From positions 1 to 21,699 of the forward strand of contig JAJZKF010000001.1 of NCBI GenBank assembly GCA_021804305.1: 21,699 bases of DNA, written 5' to 3'. Below are positions 1 through 7,745 of the stretch, piece after piece. Source of the stretch: Microcaldota archaeon (lineage in GTDB: Archaea > Micrarchaeota > Micrarchaeia > Micrarchaeales > CABMGC01). The notes beneath the pieces are model-generated. The model had not been told where the DNA came from. It searched no databases and worked only from the letters and a program-made list of their open reading frames with translations. Position 1 is the first letter of the stretch. Each line of letters begins with the position of its first letter. A program made the translations under genes and the position numbers.

Positions 1-92
1 TGATTGAAGAACTTTGATATACCTATTGCCTTGAGCACCTTCCTTACCCAGTTCGGGTAGCCGTTTGTGAAAAGGAATAGCCTGTATCTCCT
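1..92 (-). repeat. Inverted copy of 1163-1254 at the window edge
   Basis: Bases 1-92 are an exact reverse complement of bases 1163-1254, which lie inside the HAD phosphatase gene at 833-1492. The identity stops at 92/93, where the sequence becomes the middle of an archaeal seryl-tRNA synthetase. Read in the serS frame, the segment adds a foreign nine-residue start (MKRNSLYLL) that does not belong to SerRS. A perfect inverted duplication with about 1.07 kb between the arms, right at the end of the sequence, is what an inverted chimera from whole-genome amplification or misassembly looks like. A true rearrangement is possible but less likely. Confidence 0.93.
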
Positions 93-93
93 G

Positions 94-828
94 CCTATAG
101 CGCCACCACTCATGATAAAGAAGAAGTACTACAGGGGTGCAACCGCGTTGGGAGACTTCGAGGAGGTGCTCTACAAGGTGACAGACCCCAAGGAGGCAGA
201 GGGCAAGGGCAATCTTGAGAGGCTCGATGACGAGCTCTTCCTGATAAGCACATCCGAGCATGCCATAGCAGCAATGCTTGCGAATAATACCTACTCCGGA
301 AGCGAGCTTCCGCTCAGGTTCGTGGGCATAAGCCCCAATTTCAGGAGGGAGGCTGGAGCGCACGGAAAGGACACTAAGGGAATATTCAGGGTTCACCAGT
401 TCTACAAGGTGGAACAATTCGTGGTCTCTAGGCCTGAGGACTCGTGGAAGATATTCGAGGAGATGATGGGCAACGCAGAGGAGATATTCCAGGCGCTTGG
501 GCTTACATACAGGGTGGTTAACATATGCACAGGGGACATAGGCACCGTGGCCGCCAAGAAGTATGACCTTGAAGTTTACATGCCTTACAGCGGCAAGTAC
601 AGGGAGCTCATATCCTGCTCGAACTGCACGGACTGGCAGTCGCAGAGGCTTGACATAAGATACGATGAGCATGGGGAGAGGAAGTATGCATACACGCTTA
701 ATTCCACGGCCAGCGGCTCCATAGAGCGTGCCATGGTAGCCATAGTGGAGAACTATCTCAATGATGACGGCACAATAACTGTGCCAGAAGTACTTGTGCC
801 GTATATGGGCAAGGACAAGATAGGCTAG
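94..828 (+). CDS. serS: Seryl-tRNA synthetase, archaeal/eukaryal type, 5'-truncated (C-terminal catalytic part)
   Basis: Attaches serine to tRNA-Ser in the cytoplasm. About 244 residues of the class II catalytic domain remain. The motif 2 region is clear (ISPNFRREAGAHGKDTKGIF, then RVHQFYKVEQF), followed by VVNICTGDIG, AAKKYDLEVYMP, the SNCTDWQ segment and a motif 3 stretch with the ATP-binding Arg (TLNSTASGSIER). The family is about 450 residues, so the N-terminal tRNA-binding coiled coil and motif 1 are missing. The cause is the chimeric junction at 92/93, not a natural start: the ATG-like start at 67 lies in the inverted segment. The first real residues are PIAPPLM, from base 94. The stop is 4 bases before the HAD gene, suggesting an operon with HAD and prf1. 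Family assignment is secure; the true 5' end is not in this window. Confidence 0.95.
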   Translation, partial: PIAPPLMIKKKYYRGATALGDFEEVLYKVTDPKEAEGKGNLERLDDELFLISTSEHAIAAMLANNTYSGSELPLRFVGISPNFRREAGAHGKDTKGIFRVHQFYKVEQFVVSRPEDSWKIFEEMMGNAEEIFQALGLTYRVVNICTGDIGTVAAKKYDLEVYMPYSGKYRELISCSNCTDWQSQRLDIRYDEHGERKYAYTLNSTASGSIERAMVAIVENYLNDDGTITVPEVLVPYMGKDKIG

Positions 829-832
829 CGGG

Positions 833-1492
833 ATGTGCTTAATGGCGGTGAAGGCGCTAGTTATAGACCTTGATGGCACATTGTATCCTCACGAAAAGGA
901 GCTGAGCGCAGACATCGCCAGTGCCGAGAGGATAGATAATTATATTGCAAGGCACAGGCTCAGAAAGATAGGAAAGCAGCTTTCCGAAAGGGAGAGGAAG
1001 AGGCTGATAGGGCAGAGGAAGCTTTCCGCACTGATACTAAGAACGTGCGAGGCGTACGATGTCTCCAGGGAGGGGCTGTCCAGATACGCCTATGATATAG
1101 ACCCGGCGGATTATGGCATAGGGAAGGATGCCAGGCTTACACGGCTGCTAGAAAAGGCGGCAAGGAGATACAGGCTATTCCTTTTCACAAACGGCTACCC
1201 GAACTGGGTAAGGAAGGTGCTCAAGGCAATAGGTATATCAAAGTTCTTCAATCATAAGAACACAGTGCATATGGGAATGCTCATATACGGCATAAAGCCG
1301 AGTGCGGGTGCATTCAGGGTCCTTGCTGATGCCGCAGGCGTTGACACGGGCGAGATGCTGCTGATAGATGACAGTGCAAAGAACGTTGCGGCCGCCAAGA
1401 GGCTCGGCATGAAGGCCGTACTTGCGCAAGGCAGCGACGGGATGCCCATATACGCTATACTTGAAGAACTTTGCAAAGGCGCGGAGTCATGA
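833..1492 (+). CDS. HAD-superfamily phosphatase, pyrimidine 5'-nucleotidase (Sdt1)-like
   Basis: Soluble Mg-dependent phosphatase of about 219 residues. Motif I is IDLDGTLYP (nucleophile D12, acid/base D14 from the 833 start). Motif II is the FTNG segment, the motif III Lys is in GIKPSAGAF, and motif IV is LLIDDSAKNVAAAKR. The helical cap includes YAYDIDPADYGIGKD, a pattern typical of Sdt1-type pyrimidine 5'-nucleotidases, so dephosphorylation of a nucleotide is the best guess; the substrate cannot be read from sequence. The ATG at 833 is 4 bases after serS; an ATG at 842 in the same frame would also work and gives a more usual N-terminus (MAVKALVIDLDG). The stop overlaps the prf1 start as ATGA. 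Bases 1163-1254 of this gene are duplicated in reverse at 1-92. Confidence 0.85.
   Translation: MCLMAVKALVIDLDGTLYPHEKELSADIASAERIDNYIARHRLRKIGKQLSERERKRLIGQRKLSALILRTCEAYDVSREGLSRYAYDIDPADYGIGKDARLTRLLEKAARRYRLFLFTNGYPNWVRKVLKAIGISKFFNHKNTVHMGMLIYGIKPSAGAFRVLADAAGVDTGEMLLIDDSAKNVAAAKRLGMKAVLAQGSDGMPIYAILEELCKGAES
1163..1254 (+). repeat. Source copy of the inverted repeat at 1-92
   Basis: This 92-base segment lies in a continuous HAD reading frame (LFLFTNGYPNWVRKVLKAIG region), so it is the native copy. Its reverse complement forms bases 1-92 without a mismatch. Confidence 0.93.
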
Positions 1493-2682
1493 AGAATGAA
1501 TATAACATACTAAGGGAGATAAAGAGGCTAAAGACCATAAGGGGTTACGGAACGGAGCTTGTCAGCGTGTACATACCGGCAGGCTTCAACCTGGCAGAGG
1601 AGGTTTCCAGGCTTAGGAACGAACACAGCCAGTCAGGCAACATAAAGTCAAAGTCGGTCAGGAGCAACGTGCAGAGCGCCCTGGACAAGATAATGCAGTA
1701 CCTTAGGCTATACAAGGAGACGCCGAAGAACGGCCTTGCCATATTCGCGGGCAACATATCGGACAATCCGGGCAAGGTGGACATAGAGCTTTTCTCCATG
1801 GAGCCCCCGATACCGCTCAAGATTAACCTTTACAGATGCGACTCCGTCTTCCTGCTGGAGCCTATAGAGACGCTGGTAGGGTCCAAAGACACTTACTGCC
1901 TGCTCGTTATGGATGGCAGGGAGGCCAGCATAGCCACGCTGAAGGGGTCACACATACAGGTAGTCAAGAAGCTCAACTCCATGGTGCATGCCAAGGTCAG
2001 GAAGGGAGGGCAGTCCGCAGCAAGGTACGAGAGGGTCATAGAGGAGAGCATAGGCCAGTACCACAACAGGGTATCGGACATAATAAACGCAACTTACGCT
2101 TCAAGCCAGTTCAAGATAAAGGGCCTGGTAGTTGGAGGGCCTGGCCCTGCAAAGGAGAGTTTCATAAAGGACAACACGCTCAACTACCAGATCAAGGTCC
2201 TTGGGGTGCTTGATACAGGCTACACCGATGAATACGGGCTCCATGAGCTCGTGGAGAAGGCATCGGACCTCCTCAAGGAGCAGGAAGCAGTACAGGAGAG
2301 GAAGATCATAGAGAGGTTCATGCAGGAGATAGTGAGGAAGGACCTGGCAGTGTACGGGTACGAGGGCACCAAGAAGGCGCTAGAGGCAAAGCAGGCCAGC
2401 ACGCTGATACTTAACGATACGCTCCAGCTGGAGGCGGTCACATACAAGTGCAACGCATGCGGAAGCACGATAGAGAGGATGGAGCTTGCAGGCCACAGGG
2501 AGGCCAAGCACGAGGATGGCGGGACGCTCACGATAGTGGCCGTGAAAGACGCCATAGAGGAGCTTATAGACATGGCCGATAAGACCGGGGCCGAGACCGT
2601 CTTCGTCTCAAGCGAGAGTTCGTACGGAAAGGAGTTCATGATGGGCTTCAAAGGTATCGGCGCACTGCTGAGATACCGTTAA
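1489..2682 (+). CDS. prf1: Archaeal peptide chain release factor aRF1
   Basis: Recognises all three stop codons in the ribosomal A site and triggers release of the nascent protein. All three functional signatures are present: NIKS (residues 51-54) and YRCDSVF (YxCxxxF, 115-121) for stop-codon recognition, and GGQ (173-175, in RKGGQSAARYERVIEE) for peptidyl-tRNA hydrolysis. The C-terminal domain, which binds the partner GTPase, carries a CxxC ... H ... H pair (YKCNACGS, then HREAKH) that may hold zinc. The 397-residue length is normal. I chose ATG 1489, which overlaps the HAD stop as ATGA; an in-frame ATG at 1471 would add six residues inside the HAD gene. Downstream is a stem-loop with a T run. 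Placement after serS and a HAD gene makes a small translation cluster. Confidence 0.97.
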   Translation: MKNEYNILREIKRLKTIRGYGTELVSVYIPAGFNLAEEVSRLRNEHSQSGNIKSKSVRSNVQSALDKIMQYLRLYKETPKNGLAIFAGNISDNPGKVDIELFSMEPPIPLKINLYRCDSVFLLEPIETLVGSKDTYCLLVMDGREASIATLKGSHIQVVKKLNSMVHAKVRKGGQSAARYERVIEESIGQYHNRVSDIINATYASSQFKIKGLVVGGPGPAKESFIKDNTLNYQIKVLGVLDTGYTDEYGLHELVEKASDLLKEQEAVQERKIIERFMQEIVRKDLAVYGYEGTKKALEAKQASTLILNDTLQLEAVTYKCNACGSTIERMELAGHREAKHEDGGTLTIVAVKDAIEELIDMADKTGAETVFVSSESSYGKEFMMGFKGIGALLRYR

Positions 2683-2694
2683 AAAGCGCGGAAG

Positions 2695-2739
2695 GCACCA
2701 GACGTACTGCCACTATTCGCTGGTGCGCCCTGCATTTTT
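2695..2739 (+). terminator. Stem-loop and T run after prf1
   Basis: GCACCAG (2695-2701) pairs with CTGGTGC (2720-2726) across an 18-base loop, and a T5 run follows at 2735-2739. Archaeal termination depends mainly on the T run, so it may end the serS-HAD-prf1 transcript. The T run also forms part of the histone TATA box. Confidence 0.45.
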
Positions 2740-2783
2740 AAACGTTGTCGTACAATTAATCTGCGGTGTGGAATCAAGGTGAT
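2735..2783 (+). promoter_or_regulatory. Histone promoter (TATA box) and ribosome site
   Basis: TTTTTAAAC at 2735-2743 is a TATA-like box about 49 bases before the ATG, which predicts a leader of about 23 bases. GGTGAT at 2778-2783 matches the 3' end of archaeal 16S rRNA and ends 4 bases before ATG 2788. This decides the start: the in-frame GTG at 2779 lies inside the ribosome site. Confidence 0.5.
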
Positions 2784-2787
2784 AGGA

Positions 2788-3036
2788 ATGGGTCGAAAAG
2801 AATTTAGTCTGTACGAGATTGAACAATTCATAAGGGAGGCTGGAGCTGAAAAAGTGACTGAGGATGCTGTAAGGGACCTTGAACGCGAGATAGAGAAGCT
2901 TGCCAACACGCTCGCAAAGAAGGCCAAGGTGTATGCAGAGCACGCGGGGAGGAAGAAGCTGATAAGGACTTCTGATGTGAAGCTTACGCTAAAGCAGGAC
3001 TATGTTATGCCTATCACAGGAAGCCGTAAAGCTTGA
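2788..3036 (+). CDS. Archaeal histone-fold DNA-binding protein
   Basis: An 82-residue chromatin protein. The histone fold spans roughly residues 7-69: an N-terminal helix (SLYEIEQFIREAGAEKV), a long central helix, and the C-terminal signature YAEHAGRKKLIRTSDVKLTL, the usual archaeal AxHAGRKTxxxxDI element. It should dimerise and wrap DNA. It is a single fold with no doublet. A 13-residue tail (QDYVMPITGSRKA) follows the last helix; many archaeal histones of about 67 residues lack one. Its own TATA box sits upstream. The last 23 bases overlap the convergent glycosyltransferase gene. Family call is strong; a role as main chromatin protein is inference. Confidence 0.92.
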   Translation: MGRKEFSLYEIEQFIREAGAEKVTEDAVRDLEREIEKLANTLAKKAKVYAEHAGRKKLIRTSDVKLTLKQDYVMPITGSRKA

Positions 3037-4051
3037 GCAGAAGCCCTGCAACAACGAAGACGCCTTCGAGAAGGGTAATGTATGCAGATACCTCGACCTC
3101 GTTTGCGCGCTTGAGGTTCATGACAAGATGGGTAAGGCTGTATATCTTTTTTCCATATGGCGCCTTGAAGGTGCCATCCTTCTGCCTTATGCCAAGATCA
3201 GTTACCTTGAATTTCCTGCGCAGATGCAGCACAAACTCTATTATCCATGGCAGGAATACTATTGCTCCGAAGACTTCGGCGTTGCCCATCACCATTATTG
3301 CAACGAATGTACCGCCAACTGCGTACGTGAAGCTGTCCCCGGGAATTATCTTTGAGCGGTAGAGATTGAACGGGAGGAATCCTAGTATGGAGATGAACAG
3401 CAATGCAGATAGAAGGGTGCCCATGCTGTTTCCGTACACTAAAGAGTAGATCAGGAGCCCTAGTGCTGCAACAACCGTAGTGCCCGGCTGCAATCCATCG
3501 AATCCTCCCAGTAGGTTAACGGCGTTTGAGACGAACACCACTGCAAGAGGTATTATCACAAGAGGGTAAAAATATCCGAAAGATACGCTACCCACAAAAG
3601 GCAGCGATATGTGGCTCACTCCGGCATTTATGGCCATGAGCGGAAGAGCCCCTACCAGGGTCAGTATGGGCTTCTGCCACTGCTTAAGCCCTTTGCGTAT
3701 GTCCTTCATGTCTGTGGACTGCACCCTCTGCGACTTCACGTTTATGTCATCAAGGAACCCTACCATTGCTATGAGCACTATGGACAATGATACGGCAAGA
3801 AGCTGCGCAACGTTCAGTATGGGGCGGTAGACGAAGCTGGCACCGAATGTGTAAGTCAATATGCCCAGAGTTATGGCGAATGCCACGGCAAGTCCGCCGC
3901 TGCTTGCTATCCTTATGGCCTTTCCCTTGTTCCTGTCCTCGGCGATTATGCCTGCTCCGTAAAGGTAATCTATCAGGAACTTTGTCCCGAAGTATGATGC
4001 GAACAGCGTTATCGCTGCAGGAACTATTAGGGTAAGATACGAATCGTACAT
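3014..4051 (-). CDS. Polyprenyl-phosphate N-acetylglucosamine-1-phosphate transferase (GT4, ALG7/AglH-like)
   Basis: Integral membrane enzyme of 345 residues with about ten hydrophobic segments. It should move a sugar-1-phosphate (GlcNAc-1-P in characterised ALG7/AglH relatives) from a UDP-sugar to a dolichyl-phosphate lipid, the first step of N-glycan or surface-glycan assembly. Supporting motifs in order: the AEDRNKGKAIRIASSGG loop after TM1, FLDDINV (Mg-binding DD pair), NAVNLLGGFDGLQPG, GDSFTYAVGG, and the basic cytoplasmic loop near the C-terminus (YGKKIYSLTHL). The layout is nearer to eukaryal/archaeal GPT than to bacterial MraY/WecA. ATG 4051 lies about 26 bases from an upstream TATA box, implying a leaderless mRNA. 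It is divergent from a GT2 gene and convergent with the histone gene. The exact sugar is not determinable. Confidence 0.85.
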   Translation of the reverse strand: MYDSYLTLIVPAAITLFASYFGTKFLIDYLYGAGIIAEDRNKGKAIRIASSGGLAVAFAITLGILTYTFGASFVYRPILNVAQLLAVSLSIVLIAMVGFLDDINVKSQRVQSTDMKDIRKGLKQWQKPILTLVGALPLMAINAGVSHISLPFVGSVSFGYFYPLVIIPLAVVFVSNAVNLLGGFDGLQPGTTVVAALGLLIYSLVYGNSMGTLLSALLFISILGFLPFNLYRSKIIPGDSFTYAVGGTFVAIMVMGNAEVFGAIVFLPWIIEFVLHLRRKFKVTDLGIRQKDGTFKAPYGKKIYSLTHLVMNLKRANEVEVSAYITLLEGVFVVAGLLLKLYGFL

Positions 4052-4071
4052 TGATAGTGTTAAGAAAGATA

Positions 4072-4119
4072 GCCTATAAAAACGCTTTCAAATAAACCTA
4101 AATATGCCGGATTGGTGGA
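4072..4119. promoter_or_regulatory. Shared promoter between the two glycosyltransferase genes
   Basis: The 71-base gap between divergent starts holds CCTATAAAAACG (4072-4083). Read on the minus strand it lies about 26 bases before the GT4 ATG, so that mRNA would be leaderless. Read on the plus strand it predicts a start near 4103, with a leader holding GGTGGA (4114-4119) just before ATG 4123. A second A/T-rich stretch (AAACCTAAATATG, near 4093-4105) could serve the plus gene instead. Confidence 0.45.
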
Positions 4120-4122
4120 TGC

Positions 4123-5202
4123 ATGCTCGCCGTTTACGTTTACATCGCCTTCTCAGTGCTCGTCTTCCTTGGAATGTTCGCAATAGACTTCGCCCCCAGG
4201 GAGCATGGAAAGGCAGCTGCCGTGCGCAAGAGGTTCTTTCCGCGCACGCTGGTTATAGTCCCATGCCGCGGAGTGGATCGCGGAATGGAAGAGAACCTGA
4301 AGTCCATAGGCTGGCAGGATTACCCAAACTACGAGGTGGTTGCGGTTGTGGATTCAAAGTCTGACCCAGCCTCGCAGTGCATATCTAAGGCAGGGATGCG
4401 CGCCATTCATTCTGGATACAGAGGAGGGAAGAGCAGCGGAAAGGTCTTTGCCATACTCTTCGCAATCAGGAAGTTCAGGGACTTTGATGTGTACGTTATA
4501 GCGGATTCCGATATAAGGGTGGAGAAGAACTGGCTTGCAAACCTCGTGGCACCTCTAGCCTCTGGCGCAGTGGGAGTATCCACCTCATTCCCCAAGTTCG
4601 TTCCCGAAGGAGGTGCATGGTCAAAGGTCAAGATGCTGTGGGGATTTGCAGGGCAGGGAATGATGGAATCTAGGAGGACTAGGTTTGGATGGGGAGGATC
4701 GCTTGCTTTCAGGAAGGAATTGATGGACAGGGAGGCCATAAGGATTCTTTCTAGTTCCAAGTATGCAGTTTCTGATGATATTTCGATAACAAAGGCGGCT
4801 AGGGGAAGAGGCCTGGGGATTGCGTACGTGAAGGATGCGCAGCCGCAGGTGCACTCGGCTGACGACCTGCGCACGTTTGCAGAGTGGTCGACAAGGCAGA
4901 CTGCGCTAAGCATACTGGGCTACAGGAACAACCTCTACTTCGGCATAGCGTTCTATTCCGCTGAGATACTGCTCATGGCGTCTGGAATCGCCCTCTCATA
5001 TGCAATATCTCCTGTATTCGTGCTTATGCTAGTGCACTTGGCCAAGAGCGAATGGAAGACCATGGAGAGGGCTGGAAGCCTGGACCCGGCCATAGCGCTC
5101 ATGGTGCCTGCCATGCCATTCATATACCTGATCAACCTCGCTGCAGCTGCAAGAATGAAGAAGATAACTTGGAGAGGGAGGAGCTACAGCCTTAGGAGCT
5201 AG
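4123..5202 (+). CDS. Membrane glycosyltransferase family 2 (ceramide glucosyltransferase/HpnI-like)
   Basis: 359-residue enzyme with an N-terminal membrane anchor (about residues 3-21), a GT-A catalytic domain and a C-terminal hydrophobic region with 2-3 membrane segments (about 275-345). Catalytic features: VPCRGVDRGMEENL near the start of the fold, IADSDIRVEKNW with DSD at 128-130 for metal and nucleotide-sugar binding, FGWGGSLAFRKE, VSDDISITK with the acceptor-site acidic pair, and STRQTALS, where GT21 enzymes carry a (Q/R)xxRW box that is not fully kept here. It probably transfers a sugar to a lipid at the inner membrane face; donor and acceptor are unknown. A GGTGGA site lies 3 bases before ATG 4123. 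Divergent from the GT4 gene, suggesting a common surface-glycan role. The last 11 bases overlap the convergent M1 gene. Confidence 0.82.
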   Translation: MLAVYVYIAFSVLVFLGMFAIDFAPREHGKAAAVRKRFFPRTLVIVPCRGVDRGMEENLKSIGWQDYPNYEVVAVVDSKSDPASQCISKAGMRAIHSGYRGGKSSGKVFAILFAIRKFRDFDVYVIADSDIRVEKNWLANLVAPLASGAVGVSTSFPKFVPEGGAWSKVKMLWGFAGQGMMESRRTRFGWGGSLAFRKELMDREAIRILSSSKYAVSDDISITKAARGRGLGIAYVKDAQPQVHSADDLRTFAEWSTRQTALSILGYRNNLYFGIAFYSAEILLMASGIALSYAISPVFVLMLVHLAKSEWKTMERAGSLDPAIALMVPAMPFIYLINLAAAARMKKITWRGRSYSLRS

Positions 5203-7744
5203 GCGATGCGTTCGCCCCCATGAAGCGCGTATTGGCTTCTATCATCTCAAGCGTGTTTGCAAGTGCATGTGAGATGTCATCCCTCCAGTTGGCTTTCGCA
5301 CTGAAGAATCTGGACACCTCCGCCCGGTCCTTATTGGTATCTAGTCCTGCAAGGTTATCTACATATCTGCCGAGCATGTGGGTTCCGCTAGCATGCCTCT
5401 TAAGAAGCGACCTCCAGTTGGCCTCGGTCCACTCCAGCATTATCTTCCTTCCTACGGGATTCGATGAGCATATCGCAGGTATGATGTAAGAGTCCTGCAG
5501 CCTTACATTTTCAGAATCGGAATATTCCAGCGACCTTGCCAGCAGGCCCCTGTCCTTGAACATTGCAAGAGCGGCCAGGAGGCGTATCTTCTCCTCTGGA
5601 ACGGATTCCCTCTCGTACCTCTTTGTTAGCACGTGTGCAACTCCCTTACCCTCGTTCCATGCGACTATGCGGTACACTGCGCCCCTTATGTTGGTATCTA
5701 TCTCGCTACCCTTATCTACGAATGACCAGAACATCTCAGAGGCAATCTTGCCTACGGAGTCGTTGCCAAGCATCGCTGAAGCCATCAGGGCTGAAGGTCT
5801 AAGGAGAGTATCGTGAGGGGCCTCGCCTTTTGCAACCTTCCAGCCGAGCCTGTCCACAAGCTTATTTGAGTATTCAAGCGCAAGCCGGTCTACAGACTTG
5901 TCCGGGGAGTAGTAGAGCAGGTTATGGAGCCCGTTGAGGTGGCCGAGTATGCTCGCGCTGAGCGGGTACTTGGCATCCATGCAGAAGCTCTCCACGAAAT
6001 CCAGGTATCCCTTTACAGGCGTCCTGCCTGACCTGGCGAGGGCGAAGACATCATTCTCTATCCCCCATGAATCTGCAGGGGGCATCTGCCCCTTCCTTAT
6101 CCTTTCTCCCAGAATGCTGAGCTCGGGCTCGTCGTAGCTGACGCGGTAGAGCCCATTCTGGCCTGAATTTATCTTGATCCATGGGCTTTTCCCGGCAGAG
6201 ATGCGCGCAGCCTTTCCAGCCATGAGGGTTGTGCTCTCCTTGCCCTGCAGGGAGTAGTTGATTGGTATAGGCCAGGTAGACTGGTCCCTTGAACCCTTAA
6301 GCAGGAAGTACCTTGACTGGCTCAGACTTACCGAACCTCCCCTCCTCGATGCCTGAACAATAGGGTATCCGGGCGTGTCTGTCCAGAACTTGGCGACCGA
6401 ATATATGTCCAGCGACTTCCCGCGGCCCTTGGCAGACCTATCCACGGCCTTCCAAAGGTCGTACTTGGTTGCATTTGAATATGAATTTTCGCGCAGGTAC
6501 TCCCTGAGGCCGTCCCTGAAAACAGTCTCTCCCGCATAGTGCTCCATCATGTTCAGCACCGTGCCACCCTTCTCGTAGCTTATCTCATCGAAGAGCTGGT
6601 CTATCTCGGACGGAGACCTTACCTGCACGCTTATCGGATGGGTGGACTTGAGCTGGTCAGCGGCAAAGGCCGTGGCGATAGTGTCGCGCAGGTACTCTAT
6701 TTTCACGTTCCACTCCGGGAAGACATGGTCATCTGCCTTGGATGCCATGAACGTCGCAAAGCTCTCGTTGAGCCAGAGGTCGTTCCACCAGCGCATCGTG
6801 ACAAGGTCCCCGAACCATTGATGCGCAAGTTCGTGGGCTATAACTTCAGCTACGCGCTGCTTCCCAGCAAGCGACGTTTTCTCGTCTGCGAGAAGTGCGG
6901 TCTCCCTGAAGGTTATTGCGCCCCAATTCTCCATGGCCCCTGCTGCGAAGTCTGGGATGCTTATAAGGTCCACCTTTGGAAGTGGATAGGCTATGCCAAA
7001 ATAGTCCTCATAGAACTTTATCAGCTTGATTGCATATTCCAACGGAAGCCTTGCCATCGGCTTGCGTCCTGGAATGGTGAGCACACGTACCTTGGTCTTG
7101 CCGCACATGGCCTCTACGCTGTCATAATTGCCTACGCCCAAATACACAAGGTACGTTGACATCCTTGGCGTCTCCTCGAACCTCACCGCCTTTGTCTTTC
7201 CGTCTAAGGCGGAGGTGCTCCTGATAGGCATGTTCGAGACGCACTCCATCGATTTGCCCACCGTCAGCGTGATATCGAATGTTGCCTTGAAGGCAGGTTC
7301 GTCGAAACATGGGAAGGCATTCCTCGCATTTGCGGCCTCGAACTGGGTAGTCAGGAGAAATCGCTCGGACTTCCCATGCACATACCGGCTCCTGTAGAAG
7401 CCGTACATACGGTCATTGTTTATTCCGGTGAATGCCATGCGTATGGAGATCTTACCGCTGACGGGTGCCTTCAGCTCCAGGCCTATACGCTGCTTCTCCT
7501 TGTAATATCTGACAGTTGCCCCGTTCGCATGGCCGTTTAGGTATACGGCAGCTGAGTTTATCTCAAGCTCGGAGGCATTGAGCAGTATGCTGCGCGTAGG
7601 CTTTTTCACGTCGGCATCTATCTCCACTGTGCCATCGTACTTGAATGTCTTCATGTCGGGCTTGAAGTTGAGGACGTACCTTGAAGGTACGACATTGTCT
7701 CCAAGCGTCTCGTAGTCTACATTATCTTCAGAATATTCTTTCAT
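5192..7744 (-). CDS. M1 family zinc aminopeptidase (tricorn-interacting factor F2/F3-like)
   Basis: 850-residue cytosolic aminopeptidase that trims N-terminal residues from peptides, in archaea typically downstream of the proteasome or tricorn protease. Domain order: an N-terminal beta-saddle domain (about 20-215), the thermolysin-like catalytic domain with GAMEN (269-273) and the zinc site HELAH (304-308) with third ligand E327 (NESFA), the transition-state Tyr in ISYEKGGTVLNMM, a beta-sandwich with NGLYRVSYDE, and a long helical ERAP1-like C-terminal domain. No signal peptide. Length is normal for this family. The start is 1 base after the peroxiredoxin stop, so the two share a transcript. 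The 3' end overlaps the GT2 gene by 11 bases. Family is certain; the physiological substrate is unknown. Confidence 0.96.
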   Translation of the reverse strand: MKEYSEDNVDYETLGDNVVPSRYVLNFKPDMKTFKYDGTVEIDADVKKPTRSILLNASELEINSAAVYLNGHANGATVRYYKEKQRIGLELKAPVSGKISIRMAFTGINNDRMYGFYRSRYVHGKSERFLLTTQFEAANARNAFPCFDEPAFKATFDITLTVGKSMECVSNMPIRSTSALDGKTKAVRFEETPRMSTYLVYLGVGNYDSVEAMCGKTKVRVLTIPGRKPMARLPLEYAIKLIKFYEDYFGIAYPLPKVDLISIPDFAAGAMENWGAITFRETALLADEKTSLAGKQRVAEVIAHELAHQWFGDLVTMRWWNDLWLNESFATFMASKADDHVFPEWNVKIEYLRDTIATAFAADQLKSTHPISVQVRSPSEIDQLFDEISYEKGGTVLNMMEHYAGETVFRDGLREYLRENSYSNATKYDLWKAVDRSAKGRGKSLDIYSVAKFWTDTPGYPIVQASRRGGSVSLSQSRYFLLKGSRDQSTWPIPINYSLQGKESTTLMAGKAARISAGKSPWIKINSGQNGLYRVSYDEPELSILGERIRKGQMPPADSWGIENDVFALARSGRTPVKGYLDFVESFCMDAKYPLSASILGHLNGLHNLLYYSPDKSVDRLALEYSNKLVDRLGWKVAKGEAPHDTLLRPSALMASAMLGNDSVGKIASEMFWSFVDKGSEIDTNIRGAVYRIVAWNEGKGVAHVLTKRYERESVPEEKIRLLAALAMFKDRGLLARSLEYSDSENVRLQDSYIIPAICSSNPVGRKIMLEWTEANWRSLLKRHASGTHMLGRYVDNLAGLDTNKDRAEVSRFFSAKANWRDDISHALANTLEMIEANTRFMGANASPSS

Positions 7745-7745
7745 G

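Noticed and set aside
67..93. Apparent serS start giving MKRNSLYLL
   Set aside because: These codons come from the inverted HAD segment; SerRS similarity begins only after base 93 and the family has about 200 more N-terminal residues.
1836..2213. 125-residue plus-strand open frame inside prf1
   Set aside because: It overlaps prf1 in another frame, has low-complexity composition and no recognisable motif, while prf1 is certain.
2779..2787. GTG start for the histone gene
   Set aside because: The GTG is part of the GGTGAT ribosome site; ATG 2788 has the right spacing and gives a normal N-terminus.
6539..7159. 206-residue plus-strand open frame opposite the M1 aminopeptidase
   Set aside because: It is antisense to the conserved catalytic region with HELAH and GAMEN; the length results from codon bias of the real gene.
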